DNA of 35,891 nt from Pseudomonas borbori (GCF_900115555.1 NZ_FOWX01000039.1:1-35891); one strand, 5' to 3'; counted from the stretch's first letter, positions 25,240-33,639 are shown. A program made the numbers and translations. The notes: a model not told the origin generated them from the sequence alone.

Positions 25240-26786
25240 AAAGCCAATTCAAGAAGAACGCCCCCTGGCTCGCCCTCGGCCTGCTGGCCAGCATCGGCCT
25301 GATGCTCGCCGCCGAATGGTTGCGCCCCCAAGCCGTCGAGCCGGGTGTCGACCTGGCCGACATTCCTTTCTACCAACTGCCTTTCGGGCCTGACGCCGAG
25401 GGTAATCCGCGGCCCTTTTGGCCTTCGCGGCTGAAAACGGAAAATGGCCGGCTGATTGAGCCCAAAACCATCCAGTCGGCAGCCGCCTGCGCCGAATGCC
25501 ATCAACGCGAATTCGATGAGTGGGCGCCCTCACTGCACGCCATCGCCGGACGCGACGTGATCTACGAGAAAGCCGTCGAGGTCAACGAAGACCTGCACCG
25601 CAATGGCATTGAGAAAGCCCGTTTCTGCGAAGGTTGTCATGCCCCTGGCGAGGTGCTGGCCGGACGCACCAACCGCTTCAAGTCGGTCATGCCTTCCGAC
25701 GCGGAAACCGAAGGCTTGACCTGCGTGATGTGCCACACCGCCACCCATGCCGACCCGGTGGAAGGCAACGGCGCCCTGACCCTCGCCGTAAACACCGGAG
25801 TAGACCAACTCTCCAACCCGATGATCCTGGCCGCACCGCGCGACCATTCGCGCGCCTTTGGCGCAACGCAAACCAATGACCTGATCGCCAGTGCGGACTT
25901 TTGCGGCGCCTGCCACACCGAGAACTACGACAGCTCGATGTCCAAGGCGGTTAGCCGTCAGCATGTGCAAAGCACCTTTGTCGAATGGCGTGACAGCTGG
26001 TACGGGCGCAACGACGTGACCTGCCAGGACTGCCACATGGCTCCCGATCCGGCCGCCTACGTGCGCCAGATTCGCGACGGCAACCTGGCCAAGCCGGAGC
26101 GCTACGCACACAACTTTGTCGGTTCCAACTACCTGATGTTCGACACCGCCCTGGGCTCCAACCTCACCTACCTGCGCGGCGGCCTGCTGCCTGGTCTGAC
26201 GGAGACGAAAAACACCCAGCTGATCGAGCGTCAGGGCCAGGCCACGCGCGAACTGCTGCGCGCCGCTGCCGGCCTGGAGCTGCGCCACAGCGAAGTCGCC
26301 GATGGCCAGTTGCGCTTCAGCATTGCCGTGCAAAACCTGGGCGCCGGGCACAACCTGCCCACCGGCGTGATTGACCAGAAGCACATGTGGCTTGAGGTCA
26401 TCGTCCGCGATGCCGACGGCAATTCGCTCTATCACTCGGGCGCCTTCGATGGCGTGCGCGGCGAAACCGACCCCGACGCGGTGATCTGGCGTGAAGACTT
26501 CCGCGACGCCGAGGGCAAGCGCATTCCCGATCACCTGACCTTTATCACCGCCGAAATCACCCACCTGCGTCCCGGCATCCCGCCCAAAGGCGAAGATCTC
26601 GTGAGTTACCAGGCCCCTCTGGCGGCTGACGTGCGCGGCCCGCTGATCCTGGAAACACGCCTCTGGTATCGGGTCGCGACCCAGGAATTTGCCTACAACA
26701 CGCTGAAAATCGACCTGGTTATCCCGCCGTTCGAACTGGCAGCAGCAACCTACAGCCTTAACGGCGCCAATGAGACCCGACCATGA
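25236..26786 (+). CDS. Membrane-anchored pentaheme c-type cytochrome
   Basis: GTG 25236, preceded by AAGGAAG, gives 516 residues. Residues 9-27 form one uncleaved membrane anchor (WLALGLLASIGLMLAAEWL). Five CXXCH haem-attachment motifs follow: CAECH 85-89, CEGCH 131-135, CVMCH 163-167, CGACH 223-227 and CQDCH 263-267. Many further His residues could serve as distal ligands. The spacing and the phrase VTCQDCHMAPD resemble cytochrome c554-like multiheme proteins. From about 300 the chain is beta-rich and haem-free and contains NLGAGHNLPTG, a phrase common in multiheme cytochromes. It should face the periplasm and move electrons between iron and the b-type partner. It overlaps both neighbours by four bases. 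The role in iron uptake is inference from context. Confidence 0.85.
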   Translation: MKSQFKKNAPWLALGLLASIGLMLAAEWLRPQAVEPGVDLADIPFYQLPFGPDAEGNPRPFWPSRLKTENGRLIEPKTIQSAAACAECHQREFDEWAPSLHAIAGRDVIYEKAVEVNEDLHRNGIEKARFCEGCHAPGEVLAGRTNRFKSVMPSDAETEGLTCVMCHTATHADPVEGNGALTLAVNTGVDQLSNPMILAAPRDHSRAFGATQTNDLIASADFCGACHTENYDSSMSKAVSRQHVQSTFVEWRDSWYGRNDVTCQDCHMAPDPAAYVRQIRDGNLAKPERYAHNFVGSNYLMFDTALGSNLTYLRGGLLPGLTETKNTQLIERQGQATRELLRAAAGLELRHSEVADGQLRFSIAVQNLGAGHNLPTGVIDQKHMWLEVIVRDADGNSLYHSGAFDGVRGETDPDAVIWREDFRDAEGKRIPDHLTFITAEITHLRPGIPPKGEDLVSYQAPLAADVRGPLILETRLWYRVATQEFAYNTLKIDLVIPPFELAAATYSLNGANETRP

Positions 26787-29119
26787 CCGCACTCGTTCTG
26801 CGCCCACTTGTGTTTCTCATAAGCCTGCTTTGCGCACTGGCCAGCACCGCAAGCACCAGCGTGCCCTGGCCAAACGCCGAGGCCTTGCGCAACGATAGCG
26901 CCTACCTGCAACGCTACCTGTTCCGCCAGCCGTCCACCCCACTGCGCGAGGACGCCGGCAAACGCCTGGAGCACCTGCGCCAGCAATGGCAACAGGGTCT
27001 GCAGGCGGCCTACGCCCACGACACCGCCAGCCAGGCCGCACAGATCGACAACGCCTTGGCCCGCCTGGAACAAGCGGTTCAGACCTGGGACCCAGGCCTG
27101 GCCGCCCAGGCCCGCGCCGAGCTCTGGTGCGGCCTGCTCGATGGTGCCCTGCGCAACAGCATGCGCCAACTCGACCAGGGCGCTTTCGAGTCAGCCGCCG
27201 CCTGGCTGCACATTCGCGAATACGCACGCACCTCGCGTGACACCGCCGCCAGCCTGGCAATCCGCGAAGCACTGGCCGGACGCCTGAGCGCCGCGCAGGC
27301 GCGCCAGATCATCGAACCTGAGCTGCTGGGCATCTATGCCAGCGAAATGCGCATGGCCCTGGCCCAGGCACGCAGCCATCTGGCCGCCGGCCATCGCGTG
27401 CAACTGGCGGGCAGCCTGGCCCGAGCCCAGGGGCTGCAGCGCCTGCTGAGCGACAACCTGAGCAGTCGCCTGGGCAGCGAGAAAGCCCAGCTTATCGCCA
27501 CCCGCTTTACCCAACTGCATGCCGAGCGGCCGGCAGATGCGCTCGCCAAACAGCTTGCCGAACTGGAAGGCCAACTGAGCAGCTATGCCCCGGCGCAGCT
27601 CGCGGCAGCGGAACTGGAAAGACGCATTCAGCTGTTCTCGCGGTTTCTGCGCCTGATCCCTCTGGAATACAGCAAAGGCGTGCGCGACGGCGAGGTCACC
27701 ATCCCCTTCGAATACTTCGAAGCCGGGCTGTTTCGCGACCGTGCCGAAATGCTCCTCGGTGATCTCGGCTACAACCTGGCCGAACGCGCCCCCGCAGCCC
27801 TGCAACGGATGACGGACATTCTGAGTGAATTGCAGCATCAGATCGCCAGCAAAGGTGCTGTCCCGCGCGTCCAGGCACTGAGCGACGAAGGCCTGGCCTT
27901 GCTGGCCCAGGTGTATGGCCAGGAACTGCTGCAAAGCGACCATGGCGCGGCCCTGACGCTGTTGCCGGAAGTCCTCAGCGAACTGGCCAACGCGGTCAAT
28001 TCCGGCGACTGGGCCGCCGCAGACCTCAAGCGCCTGGAGGCCTACGCGCTTTTCGATCCCGATATCGAGCAGCGCCTGATGCCCCGCGCCCCGGCGCTGG
28101 CGCTGAAAATGGAAGCTGCCTTCTGGGAGGGCAACGCCAATGACCCCGGCCTCGGCGCACTGATTGCGCGTCAGGCTCCCGAGGAGGAACTCAACGCCGC
28201 CCTGGCACGCCTGCAAGCCGACAGCAAACAGGCGGCAAGCATCCTCAGCAGCCAACTGTCCGCGATGGGCGCCTTTGTTCAATCGCTGGCCATTCTCCTG
28301 CGCGAAGGCCTGGAAGCCGTGATCGTACTGGCCTGCATGATCGGCGCCGTAAAGGCCAGCGGCATCCCGGCCGCCGGCCTGCGCGGCTGGCGCTGGCCGA
28401 TACTGGCCGGAACCGGCAGCGCGGTGGCCGGCTCCTTTGCACTGTGGCTGGCCGTCGGGCAGCTGTTCGCCATGACCACCCTGCAGCGCGAACTGCTGGA
28501 AGGGCTTACCGCACTGACCGCCGCGGCGGTCCTGCTGTACGTAACCCACTGGATCTTCCGCAAAGCCTATGTCACCGACTGGGTTGCCGAAATACGTCGC
28601 AAGGCCAGCCATGCCGGACAGTCCCAGCAAGGCTCGCGCAGCCCCTATCTAGGCTGGACAACCCTGTTCAGCCTGGCCTTCCTGGTAGTCTTTCGCGAAG
28701 GCTTCGAAACCGTGCTGTTTTACCAAGCCCTGCTGATTGATGCGCCATCCCTGCCGGTACTGGCCGGCTTGATCGGCGGAGCCCTGCTCTCGGCGGTGGC
28801 CGCCTATGTGGTGCTCGGCCTTGAAGCCAAGCTGCCGGTCACCCTGTTCTTCCGGGTTACCGGCGTGCTGCTGGCCATGCTTTGCCTGATGATGACCGGC
28901 AGTGGCGTGCGCGGCCTGCAAACGGCGGCACTGGTGCCCGCCACCCCGGTGCACTGGTTCCCTGACGCGCCCTGGCTGCAGCTTTACTTCGGCCTCTACC
29001 CGGTAGCCGAAACCCTGCTGGCCCAAGGCCTGCTGGCCGCCCTGCTGGTTTTGTCGCTGGCACTGCTGCTCTATCGGCAACCCGCCGGCGGCACGCCGGG
29101 GCAAAGCCAGGCGGCCTGA
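26783..29119 (+). CDS. FTR1-family iron permease with a long periplasmic N-terminal domain
   Basis: This 778-residue protein carries both FTR1 iron-binding motifs: REGLE at 507-511 (LLREGLEAVIVLACM) and REGFE at 638-642 (VVFREGFETVLFYQALL). Each lies at the start of a membrane helix. About seven helices fill residues 500-770. A signal segment at 1-25 is followed by a helical periplasmic domain of about 470 residues, with no CXXCH. FTR1 permeases move Fe(III) that has just been formed by an oxidase; known partners are Fet3, EfeOB or FtrABD. None of these is here, and the coupled neighbours are cytochromes. ATG overlaps the preceding TGA (ATGA). Family confidence is high; mechanism is inferred. 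Confidence 0.9.
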   Translation: MTALVLRPLVFLISLLCALASTASTSVPWPNAEALRNDSAYLQRYLFRQPSTPLREDAGKRLEHLRQQWQQGLQAAYAHDTASQAAQIDNALARLEQAVQTWDPGLAAQARAELWCGLLDGALRNSMRQLDQGAFESAAAWLHIREYARTSRDTAASLAIREALAGRLSAAQARQIIEPELLGIYASEMRMALAQARSHLAAGHRVQLAGSLARAQGLQRLLSDNLSSRLGSEKAQLIATRFTQLHAERPADALAKQLAELEGQLSSYAPAQLAAAELERRIQLFSRFLRLIPLEYSKGVRDGEVTIPFEYFEAGLFRDRAEMLLGDLGYNLAERAPAALQRMTDILSELQHQIASKGAVPRVQALSDEGLALLAQVYGQELLQSDHGAALTLLPEVLSELANAVNSGDWAAADLKRLEAYALFDPDIEQRLMPRAPALALKMEAAFWEGNANDPGLGALIARQAPEEELNAALARLQADSKQAASILSSQLSAMGAFVQSLAILLREGLEAVIVLACMIGAVKASGIPAAGLRGWRWPILAGTGSAVAGSFALWLAVGQLFAMTTLQRELLEGLTALTAAAVLLYVTHWIFRKAYVTDWVAEIRRKASHAGQSQQGSRSPYLGWTTLFSLAFLVVFREGFETVLFYQALLIDAPSLPVLAGLIGGALLSAVAAYVVLGLEAKLPVTLFFRVTGVLLAMLCLMMTGSGVRGLQTAALVPATPVHWFPDAPWLQLYFGLYPVAETLLAQGLLAALLVLSLALLLYRQPAGGTPGQSQAA

Positions 29120-29149
29120 ACCCGGCGGCCTGACCAGCCGCCATCAGGC
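29114..29149 (+). terminator. Stem-loop at the end of the FTR1 gene
   Basis: GCCTGA (29114-29119, including the stop codon) pairs with TCAGGC (29144-29149). GGCGGC (29124-29129) pairs with GCCGCC (29137-29142) inside. No U-run follows, because the group II intron remnant begins at once at about 29151. The intron may have replaced the original terminator tail. Confidence 0.55.
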
Positions 29150-29150
29150 A

Positions 29151-29483
29151 ATCGGCACAGGGGACGGCCTTCACAGGTCGCTCCCCTGCCACACCACCCG
29201 GCATGCGGGTACGCACCGGGCGGTTCGAGAGATTGAGGTTACGAGAGTCACACCAGTCCCAGCCTGTCGAACCACGCCCCACCAGCACTCGATTGAGCTC
29301 AAAGCGGTTGTTACGCCACCAACAACACGAGTTGGCCACCACTTTCCAGGCCGATTGGCTGCTGGCTTCCAGAGCCCGCAGTTCGCGGTAAATCGTCGGA
29401 CCACGCCTCCATTGTTTAAGCTGGAGTGCTCGCAATTGGCGTCGTATCCACTCGTCCAGCTCTCACCAGATTTTCGGTGTTCA
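29151..29483 (-). mobile_element. Degraded group II intron: maturase C-terminus plus domains V and VI
   Basis: On the minus strand, about 29285-29468 encode the typical C-terminus of a group II intron reverse transcriptase/maturase: ELDEWIRRQLRALQLKQWRR, then GPTIYRELRALEASSQSAWK and ANSCCWWRNN. A stop precedes it and a frameshift follows, so it is not functional. A domain V hairpin lies at 29193-29224, with arms ACCGCCCGG/CCGGGTGGT, an inner TGCG/CGCA stem and a two-base bulge. Domain VI follows, and the intron ends near CGAT at 29151. Everything upstream (domains I-III, most of the enzyme) is missing. It is joined directly to the duplicated CoA-transferase fragment at 29484. Confidence 0.82.
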
Positions 29484-29785
29484 GGACCTGGCCGAAGACC
29501 CGAGCCTGGCCAGCAACGACGGCCGCGGTGCCGGCCAGCCGCATCCTTAGCGCCGAGGACATGTTCGGCAACCCGCAATACCTGGCACGCGAGATGCTGC
29601 TCAGCGCCAAGCTGCCGGACGGCAAGCCGTTCAAGATACCCGGCATAGTGCCCAAGCTGTCGGACACCCCGGGCGGGGTCGAGTGGACCGGCCCGGAGCT
29701 GGGCGAACACACCGAGCGGGTACTCGCTGCGCTAGGCTATGACAGTGAGGCCATTGCCGAACTGCGCCGAAACGGCGCCGTCTGA
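29484..29785 (+). pseudogene. Duplicated, internally deleted 3' end of the CaiB-type CoA-transferase gene
   Basis: The segment matches 22929-23322. The first about 43 bases are identical to 22929-22971. About 92 bases are then missing, and the match resumes at 29528 (equal to 23065) with PASRILSAEDMFGNPQYLAR. Up to 29711 the two copies differ at only a handful of bases, and 29639-29711 is identical to 23176-23248. The last 24 codons differ clearly (TERVLAALGYDSEAIAELRR against NLQILGDLGYDNAQIAALRA). It lacks the first three quarters of the gene and a start, so it is not functional. It marks the right-hand edge of the iron module. Confidence 0.88.
29639..29711 (+). repeat. 73-base direct repeat of 23176-23248
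   Basis: This stretch is identical to 23176-23248 in the intact CoA-transferase gene and in the same orientation, 6463 bases apart. Recombination between the copies would delete the whole iron/cytochrome module. Confidence 0.9.
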
Positions 29786-29805
29786 ACGTGGCCAGGAGCA
29801 CCCTC

Positions 29806-30069
29806 ATGCCTGCCATCGAAGACCCCCTGCCCCGGGACGTACTGCTTGCCCTGCAAGAAGACCGCCGCACAGAGGCCATCGTCCTGCTGCGTATGCGCAA
29901 AGGGATCAGTGAAGACGAGGCCGAGGCGCGGATCGACCGCTACCTCGAGGAGAACCCGCCGACCCGTCTGCGCGGTGCCGGCATAATCGCCCGCAGCAAG
30001 CTCAATGCCCTGATCTGGCTGGGCCTGATCGTCATGATGGCACTGGTCTACCTGCTGCTGGTCAGCTGA
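29806..30069 (+). CDS. Small tail-anchored protein with an L7/L12-like helical motif
   Basis: This 87-residue protein starts at ATG 29806, with AGGAG nine bases upstream. The soluble part contains ALQEDRRTEAIVLLRMRKGI and SEDEAEARIDRYLEENPP. These resemble the helix-turn segment of the ribosomal L7/L12 C-terminal domain. A single membrane helix ends the chain (LIWLGLIVMMALVYLLLVS). It is a paralogue of the gene at 30062-30385: both share the pattern AL-(R/E)-EAI-LLR-G-S-EA-YL-E-P. The two genes converge and overlap by eight bases. Function is unknown. Confidence 0.72.
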   Translation: MPAIEDPLPRDVLLALQEDRRTEAIVLLRMRKGISEDEAEARIDRYLEENPPTRLRGAGIIARSKLNALIWLGLIVMMALVYLLLVS

Positions 30070-30385
30070 AGCCACAGTCGGTCATGGCCACCCCGGCAGG
30101 CGGCTGGCCCCTGCCCTCTATGCCGGCCGAGAGCCTTCCGCTGAACAGTATCAATAGCCCCAGCAGCAGGATCAGCGTCAGCCAGAACCACAGGCCATGG
30201 CCACCCAGCGTGCCTCTGGAGCGGCGCAGATGGGGGTGTTCCAACAGATAGCACTCGACCGCCTCCTTGGCCTCCTTGAGGCTGAGCCCCTGGTTTTCGC
30301 GCAGCAACTCGATTGCCTCCATCTTGCGCCCACGCTCGAGCGCCCGAATGACCTCGTGTGGCATTTCCTTGGGGAACTCGTTCAT
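30062..30385 (-). CDS. Small membrane protein, paralogue of its convergent neighbour
   Basis: The ATG at 30385 gives 107 residues beginning MNEFPKEMPHEVIRALERGR. The segment KMEAIELLRENQGLSLKEAK and EAVECYLLEHP matches the neighbour at 29806-30069 and also resembles the ribosomal L7/L12 C-terminal motif. One membrane helix (LWFWLTLILLLGLLILFSG) follows, and then about 25 soluble residues ending DCGFS. A longer in-frame version starting upstream lacks the conserved opening. Function is unknown; it may sit in the inner membrane with its helical domain in the cytoplasm. Confidence 0.7.
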   Translation of the reverse strand: MNEFPKEMPHEVIRALERGRKMEAIELLRENQGLSLKEAKEAVECYLLEHPHLRRSRGTLGGHGLWFWLTLILLLGLLILFSGRLSAGIEGRGQPPAGVAMTDCGFS

Positions 30386-30798
30386 GGCCGCCTCGCACTC
30401 TCTTGAGCCCGACTCGCTCACCCAAAGCCTAGCTGGCTGTAGCGGCACCTGCAGGCGGGACCAGGTCCTGTTGCCTGCTGCATGGAGAGTCAGCCTCCTG
30501 TAGGAGCCAGTAACCGCAGGATGCGGGCCGCGTAGGATGAGCGCAGCGATACCCATCGAGCGATTTATACCTGTATCCGGTTGTCACGGCTGAAATCCAT
30601 GATGGGCTACGGCGCGGCTGCTCTGCTGGCAGCAGGTCAATTTGTGGCCGCCTAACCCATCCTACGGCCGGTGTAGCGCGCGCGGGGCCACCCAGGCCGT
30701 GCGCACCACTGATAATTCCTGGTGCGCACGGCGCACCCTTCGAGCTGGTGTCATCGAAACAATAATTCCGAGACAGCACACTGGTTGCTGCAGAGGCC
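30386..30798. repeat. Gene-free gap filled with dispersed palindromic repeats
   Basis: This gap of over 400 bases holds several repeat units. A half REP unit GTAGGAGCCAG lies at 30500. A widely spaced pair GTAGGATGAG (30532) and CCCATCCTAC (30656) encloses GCAGCGATACCCATC. A unit with GTGCGCACCA (30699) and TGGTGCGCAC (30720) follows, trailed by GGCGCACCC. These are variants of the families at 7428, 13651 and 18200. No gene was recognised. Confidence 0.65.
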
Positions 30799-30836
30799 AA
30801 AGAAAAACCCGGGGCCGCCAGAGGCGACACCGGGTT
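30799..30836 (-). terminator. Rho-independent terminator of thrC
   Basis: On the minus strand AACCCGG (from 30836) pairs with CCGGGTT (to 30806), and a T-rich run TTTTTCTTT follows. It lies about 20 bases past the thrC stop codon, ending the hom-thrC unit. Confidence 0.85.
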
Positions 30837-30857
30837 GCAGGGCTTGCGCGCGGGGCG

Positions 30858-32267
30858 TTACAGCGGCTTGCCGCGGTTGCCGTGCTGGCTGACGAAGCCT
30901 TGTACCGTTTTCAGGTCGTTGGCCAGCACCGTGCAGCGCTCTTCGCGCTCGAACAGGTCGGCCAGGTGCGGCGGCAACGCCGGAGCCTGGCCGATACCGG
31001 CCTTCTCCACCGCCTCGGGGAACTTCACCGGGTGTGCGGTGCCCAGGATGACCATGGGCGTGGCCAGGCTGCGCCTGCACTCGCGCGCGGCGCGCACGCC
31101 GATGGCGGTGTGCGGATCGAGCAGCTCGCCGCACTCGGCGTACACCTCGGCGATGGTTTCGCAGGTCGCCTGGTCGTCCACCGCCAGCGAGTCGAACAGC
31201 TTGCGTGCCTCGCTCCAGCGGTCTTCTTCGACGCTGAAGCCGCCGCCCTGCTTGAAGGTGCTCATCAGCTCGGCGACAGCTGCGCCGTTGCGCCCGTGCA
31301 GGTCGAACAGCAGACGCTCGAAGTTCGACGAAACCATGATGTCCATGGACGGCGACAGGGTCGGGTACAGATCGCCCTTGTCGTAGCGATTGCCGCTCAT
31401 GAAGCGATGGAGGATGTCGTTGCGGTTGGTCGCGACTATAAGCTGGCTGATCGGCAGGCCCATGTTGCGCGCCAGGTAGCCGGCGAAGATGTCGCCGAAG
31501 TTGCCGGTCGGCACCGAGAACGCAATGGAACGGGCCGGGCCGCCGAGCTGCAGGGCGGCGTGGAAGTAGTAGACGATCTGGGCCATGATCCGCGCCCAGT
31601 TGATCGAGTTGACCGCCACCAGGCGCGTACCCTTGAGGAAGCCCTGATCGGCGAAGCTGGCCTTGACCATCTCCTGGCAGTCGTCGAAGTTGCCCTCGAT
31701 GGCGATGTTGTGGATGTTCTCGCCGAAGATGGTGGTCATCTGCCGGCGCTGCACCTCGGACACCCGGTTGTGCGGGTGCATGATGAAGATGTCGACGTTG
31801 TCGCAGGCCTTGCAGCCTTCGATGGCGGCCGAACCGGTGTCGCCGGAGGTGGCACCCATGATCACCACGCGCTCGTTGCGCTTGGCCAGCACATGGTCGA
31901 GCAGACGGCCGAGCAACTGCAGGGCGAAGTCCTTGAACGCCAGGGTCGGGCCGTGGAACAGCTCGAGCACCCACTCGTTGCCGTTCAGCTGACGCAACGG
32001 CGCCACCGCACTGTGGGCGAATACCGCATAGGTTTCTTCGAGAATCCTCTTGAAATCGGCATCGGCAATGCTGCCGGCAACGAACGGGCGCATCACCCGG
32101 AACGCCAGCTCGTGGTAGGGCAAGCCGGCCCAGGAGGCGATCTCTTCCTGGGTAAAGCGTGGCAGGTTTTCCGGCACGTAGAGACCGCCATCACTGGCCA
32201 GGCCAGCCAGCAGAACGTCTTCGAAATTCAGGGCCGGTGCCTGGCCGCGGGTGCTGATATAGCGCAT
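30858..32267 (-). CDS. thrC: Threonine synthase
   Basis: This 469-residue PLP enzyme converts O-phosphohomoserine to threonine, the last step of threonine synthesis. The PLP lysine is in PTLAFKDFALQLLG, followed by the phosphate-binding GATSGDTGSAAI. The start MRYISTRGQAPALNFEDVLL at ATG 32267 is the conserved one; a TTG three codons upstream is less likely. Length is the same as in other pseudomonads. hom lies 67 bases upstream on the same strand, with a GC-rich hairpin between them (GCAGGCCGC/GCGGCCTGC near 32290-32332). The two form the hom-thrC operon. Confidence 0.97.
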   Translation of the reverse strand: MRYISTRGQAPALNFEDVLLAGLASDGGLYVPENLPRFTQEEIASWAGLPYHELAFRVMRPFVAGSIADADFKRILEETYAVFAHSAVAPLRQLNGNEWVLELFHGPTLAFKDFALQLLGRLLDHVLAKRNERVVIMGATSGDTGSAAIEGCKACDNVDIFIMHPHNRVSEVQRRQMTTIFGENIHNIAIEGNFDDCQEMVKASFADQGFLKGTRLVAVNSINWARIMAQIVYYFHAALQLGGPARSIAFSVPTGNFGDIFAGYLARNMGLPISQLIVATNRNDILHRFMSGNRYDKGDLYPTLSPSMDIMVSSNFERLLFDLHGRNGAAVAELMSTFKQGGGFSVEEDRWSEARKLFDSLAVDDQATCETIAEVYAECGELLDPHTAIGVRAARECRRSLATPMVILGTAHPVKFPEAVEKAGIGQAPALPPHLADLFEREERCTVLANDLKTVQGFVSQHGNRGKPL

Positions 32268-32334
32268 GTTTGGCAAACCTTCGGTTTGAAGCGGCAGGCC
32301 GCACGCGCCTGCTGCGCGCGCGGCCTGCTGCGGG

Positions 32335-33639
32335 TTAGTTCAACTGTTCGACGCGGATACGCATGACCTTGCCGACCACATCGTCGAGCGCTTCCAGGGC
32401 GGCCAGCGCCTCGTCGATACGCGCCTCGACCACCCGGTGGGTGACCAGGATCATCGGCACCAGGCCGTCGTGTTCTTCGACTTCCTTCTGCATGATCGAC
32501 TCGATGTTGATGCCGCGCTGCGACAGGATGCTCGCCACCTGGGCCAGCACGCCGGGACGATCCTTGGCCTGAATGCGCAGGTAGTAGGCGCTCTCGCACG
32601 CGGCGATCGGCAGAATCGGGTGATCGGACAGCAAGTCCGGCTGGAAGGCCAGGTGCGGCACACGATTGGTCGGATCGGTGGTCAAGGCGCGCACCACGTC
32701 GACCAGATCGGCGATGACCGAGGAAGCGGTCGGTTCCATGCCGGCACCCGCGCCGTAATACAGGGTCGAGCCCGCCGCGTCGCCATTGACCATCACCGCG
32801 TTCATCACGCCATTGACGTTGGCGATCAGACGGTCGGCCGGGATCAGGGTCGGGTGCACGCGTAACTCGATACCAGCCGCGGTGCGCCGCGCCACGCCCA
32901 GGTGCTTGATACGATAACCCAGGGCCTCGGCGTAGCCCACGTCGGCCGTGGTCAGCTTGGTGATGCCTTCGGTGTAGGCCTTGTCGAATTGCAGCGGAAT
33001 GCCGAAGGCGATGGAGGCGAGGATGGTCAGTTTGTGCGCCGCATCGATGCCTTCGACGTCGAAGGTCGGATCGGCTTCGGCGTAACCCAGCGCCTGCGCC
33101 TCGGCCAGCACGTCGGCGAAGGCACGGCCCTTCTCGCGCATCTCACTGAGGATGAAGTTGCCGGTGCCATTGATGATCCCGGCCAGCCAGTTGATGTGGT
33201 TGGCGGCCAGCCCCTCGCGAATCGCCTTGATCACCGGAATGCCTCCGGCCACCGCGGCCTCGAAGGCGACTATCACGCCCTTCTCACGCGCCCTGGCGAA
33301 GATCTCATTGCCATGCACGGCGATCAGCGCCTTGTTCGCGGTGACCACATGCTTGCCATTGTCGATGGCCCTGAGCACCAACTCGCGCGCCAGGGTGTAA
33401 CCGCCGATCAGTTCGATGACGATATCGATCTCGGGGTTGTCGACCAGCTCGAAGACATCGCTGGTAATGGGGGTACCGGTAATGTCGCACTGCGGGTTCT
33501 GCGAGCGCAGCGCGATCTGCGCCACCTCGATGTCACGCCCGGCACGCCGCGCGATTTCCGCGGCGTTGCGCTTGAGCACGTTGAAGGTACCGCCACCGAC
33601 AGTACCCAGCCCACAGATGCCTACTTTGACCGGTTTCAC
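32335..33639 (-). CDS. hom: Homoserine dehydrogenase
   Basis: This 434-residue enzyme reduces aspartate semialdehyde to homoserine with NAD(P)H, feeding threonine and methionine. The Rossmann motif is VGICGLGTVGGGTFNVLKRN at about 4-23. The catalytic domain contains GIINGTGNFILSEM and EADPTFDVEGIDAAHKL. A C-terminal ACT domain from about 350 (RPGVLAQVASILSQRGINIE) is the usual site of threonine feedback. The ATG at 33639 gives MKPVKVGICGLG. thrC follows in the same direction. The promoter must lie in the short stretch before the terminator pair at 33669-33727. Confidence 0.97.
   Translation of the reverse strand: MKPVKVGICGLGTVGGGTFNVLKRNAAEIARRAGRDIEVAQIALRSQNPQCDITGTPITSDVFELVDNPEIDIVIELIGGYTLARELVLRAIDNGKHVVTANKALIAVHGNEIFARAREKGVIVAFEAAVAGGIPVIKAIREGLAANHINWLAGIINGTGNFILSEMREKGRAFADVLAEAQALGYAEADPTFDVEGIDAAHKLTILASIAFGIPLQFDKAYTEGITKLTTADVGYAEALGYRIKHLGVARRTAAGIELRVHPTLIPADRLIANVNGVMNAVMVNGDAAGSTLYYGAGAGMEPTASSVIADLVDVVRALTTDPTNRVPHLAFQPDLLSDHPILPIAACESAYYLRIQAKDRPGVLAQVASILSQRGINIESIMQKEVEEHDGLVPMILVTHRVVEARIDEALAALEALDDVVGKVMRIRVEQLN

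Noticed and set aside
29426..29785. Open frame of 119 codons as a real gene
   Set aside because: The first third is frameshifted or junction sequence; the rest is the copied tail of the CoA-transferase gene without its catalytic domain.
30642..32366. Plus-strand open frame of 574 codons
   Set aside because: It covers thrC on the opposite strand and starts in repeats; it shows no recognisable domain.
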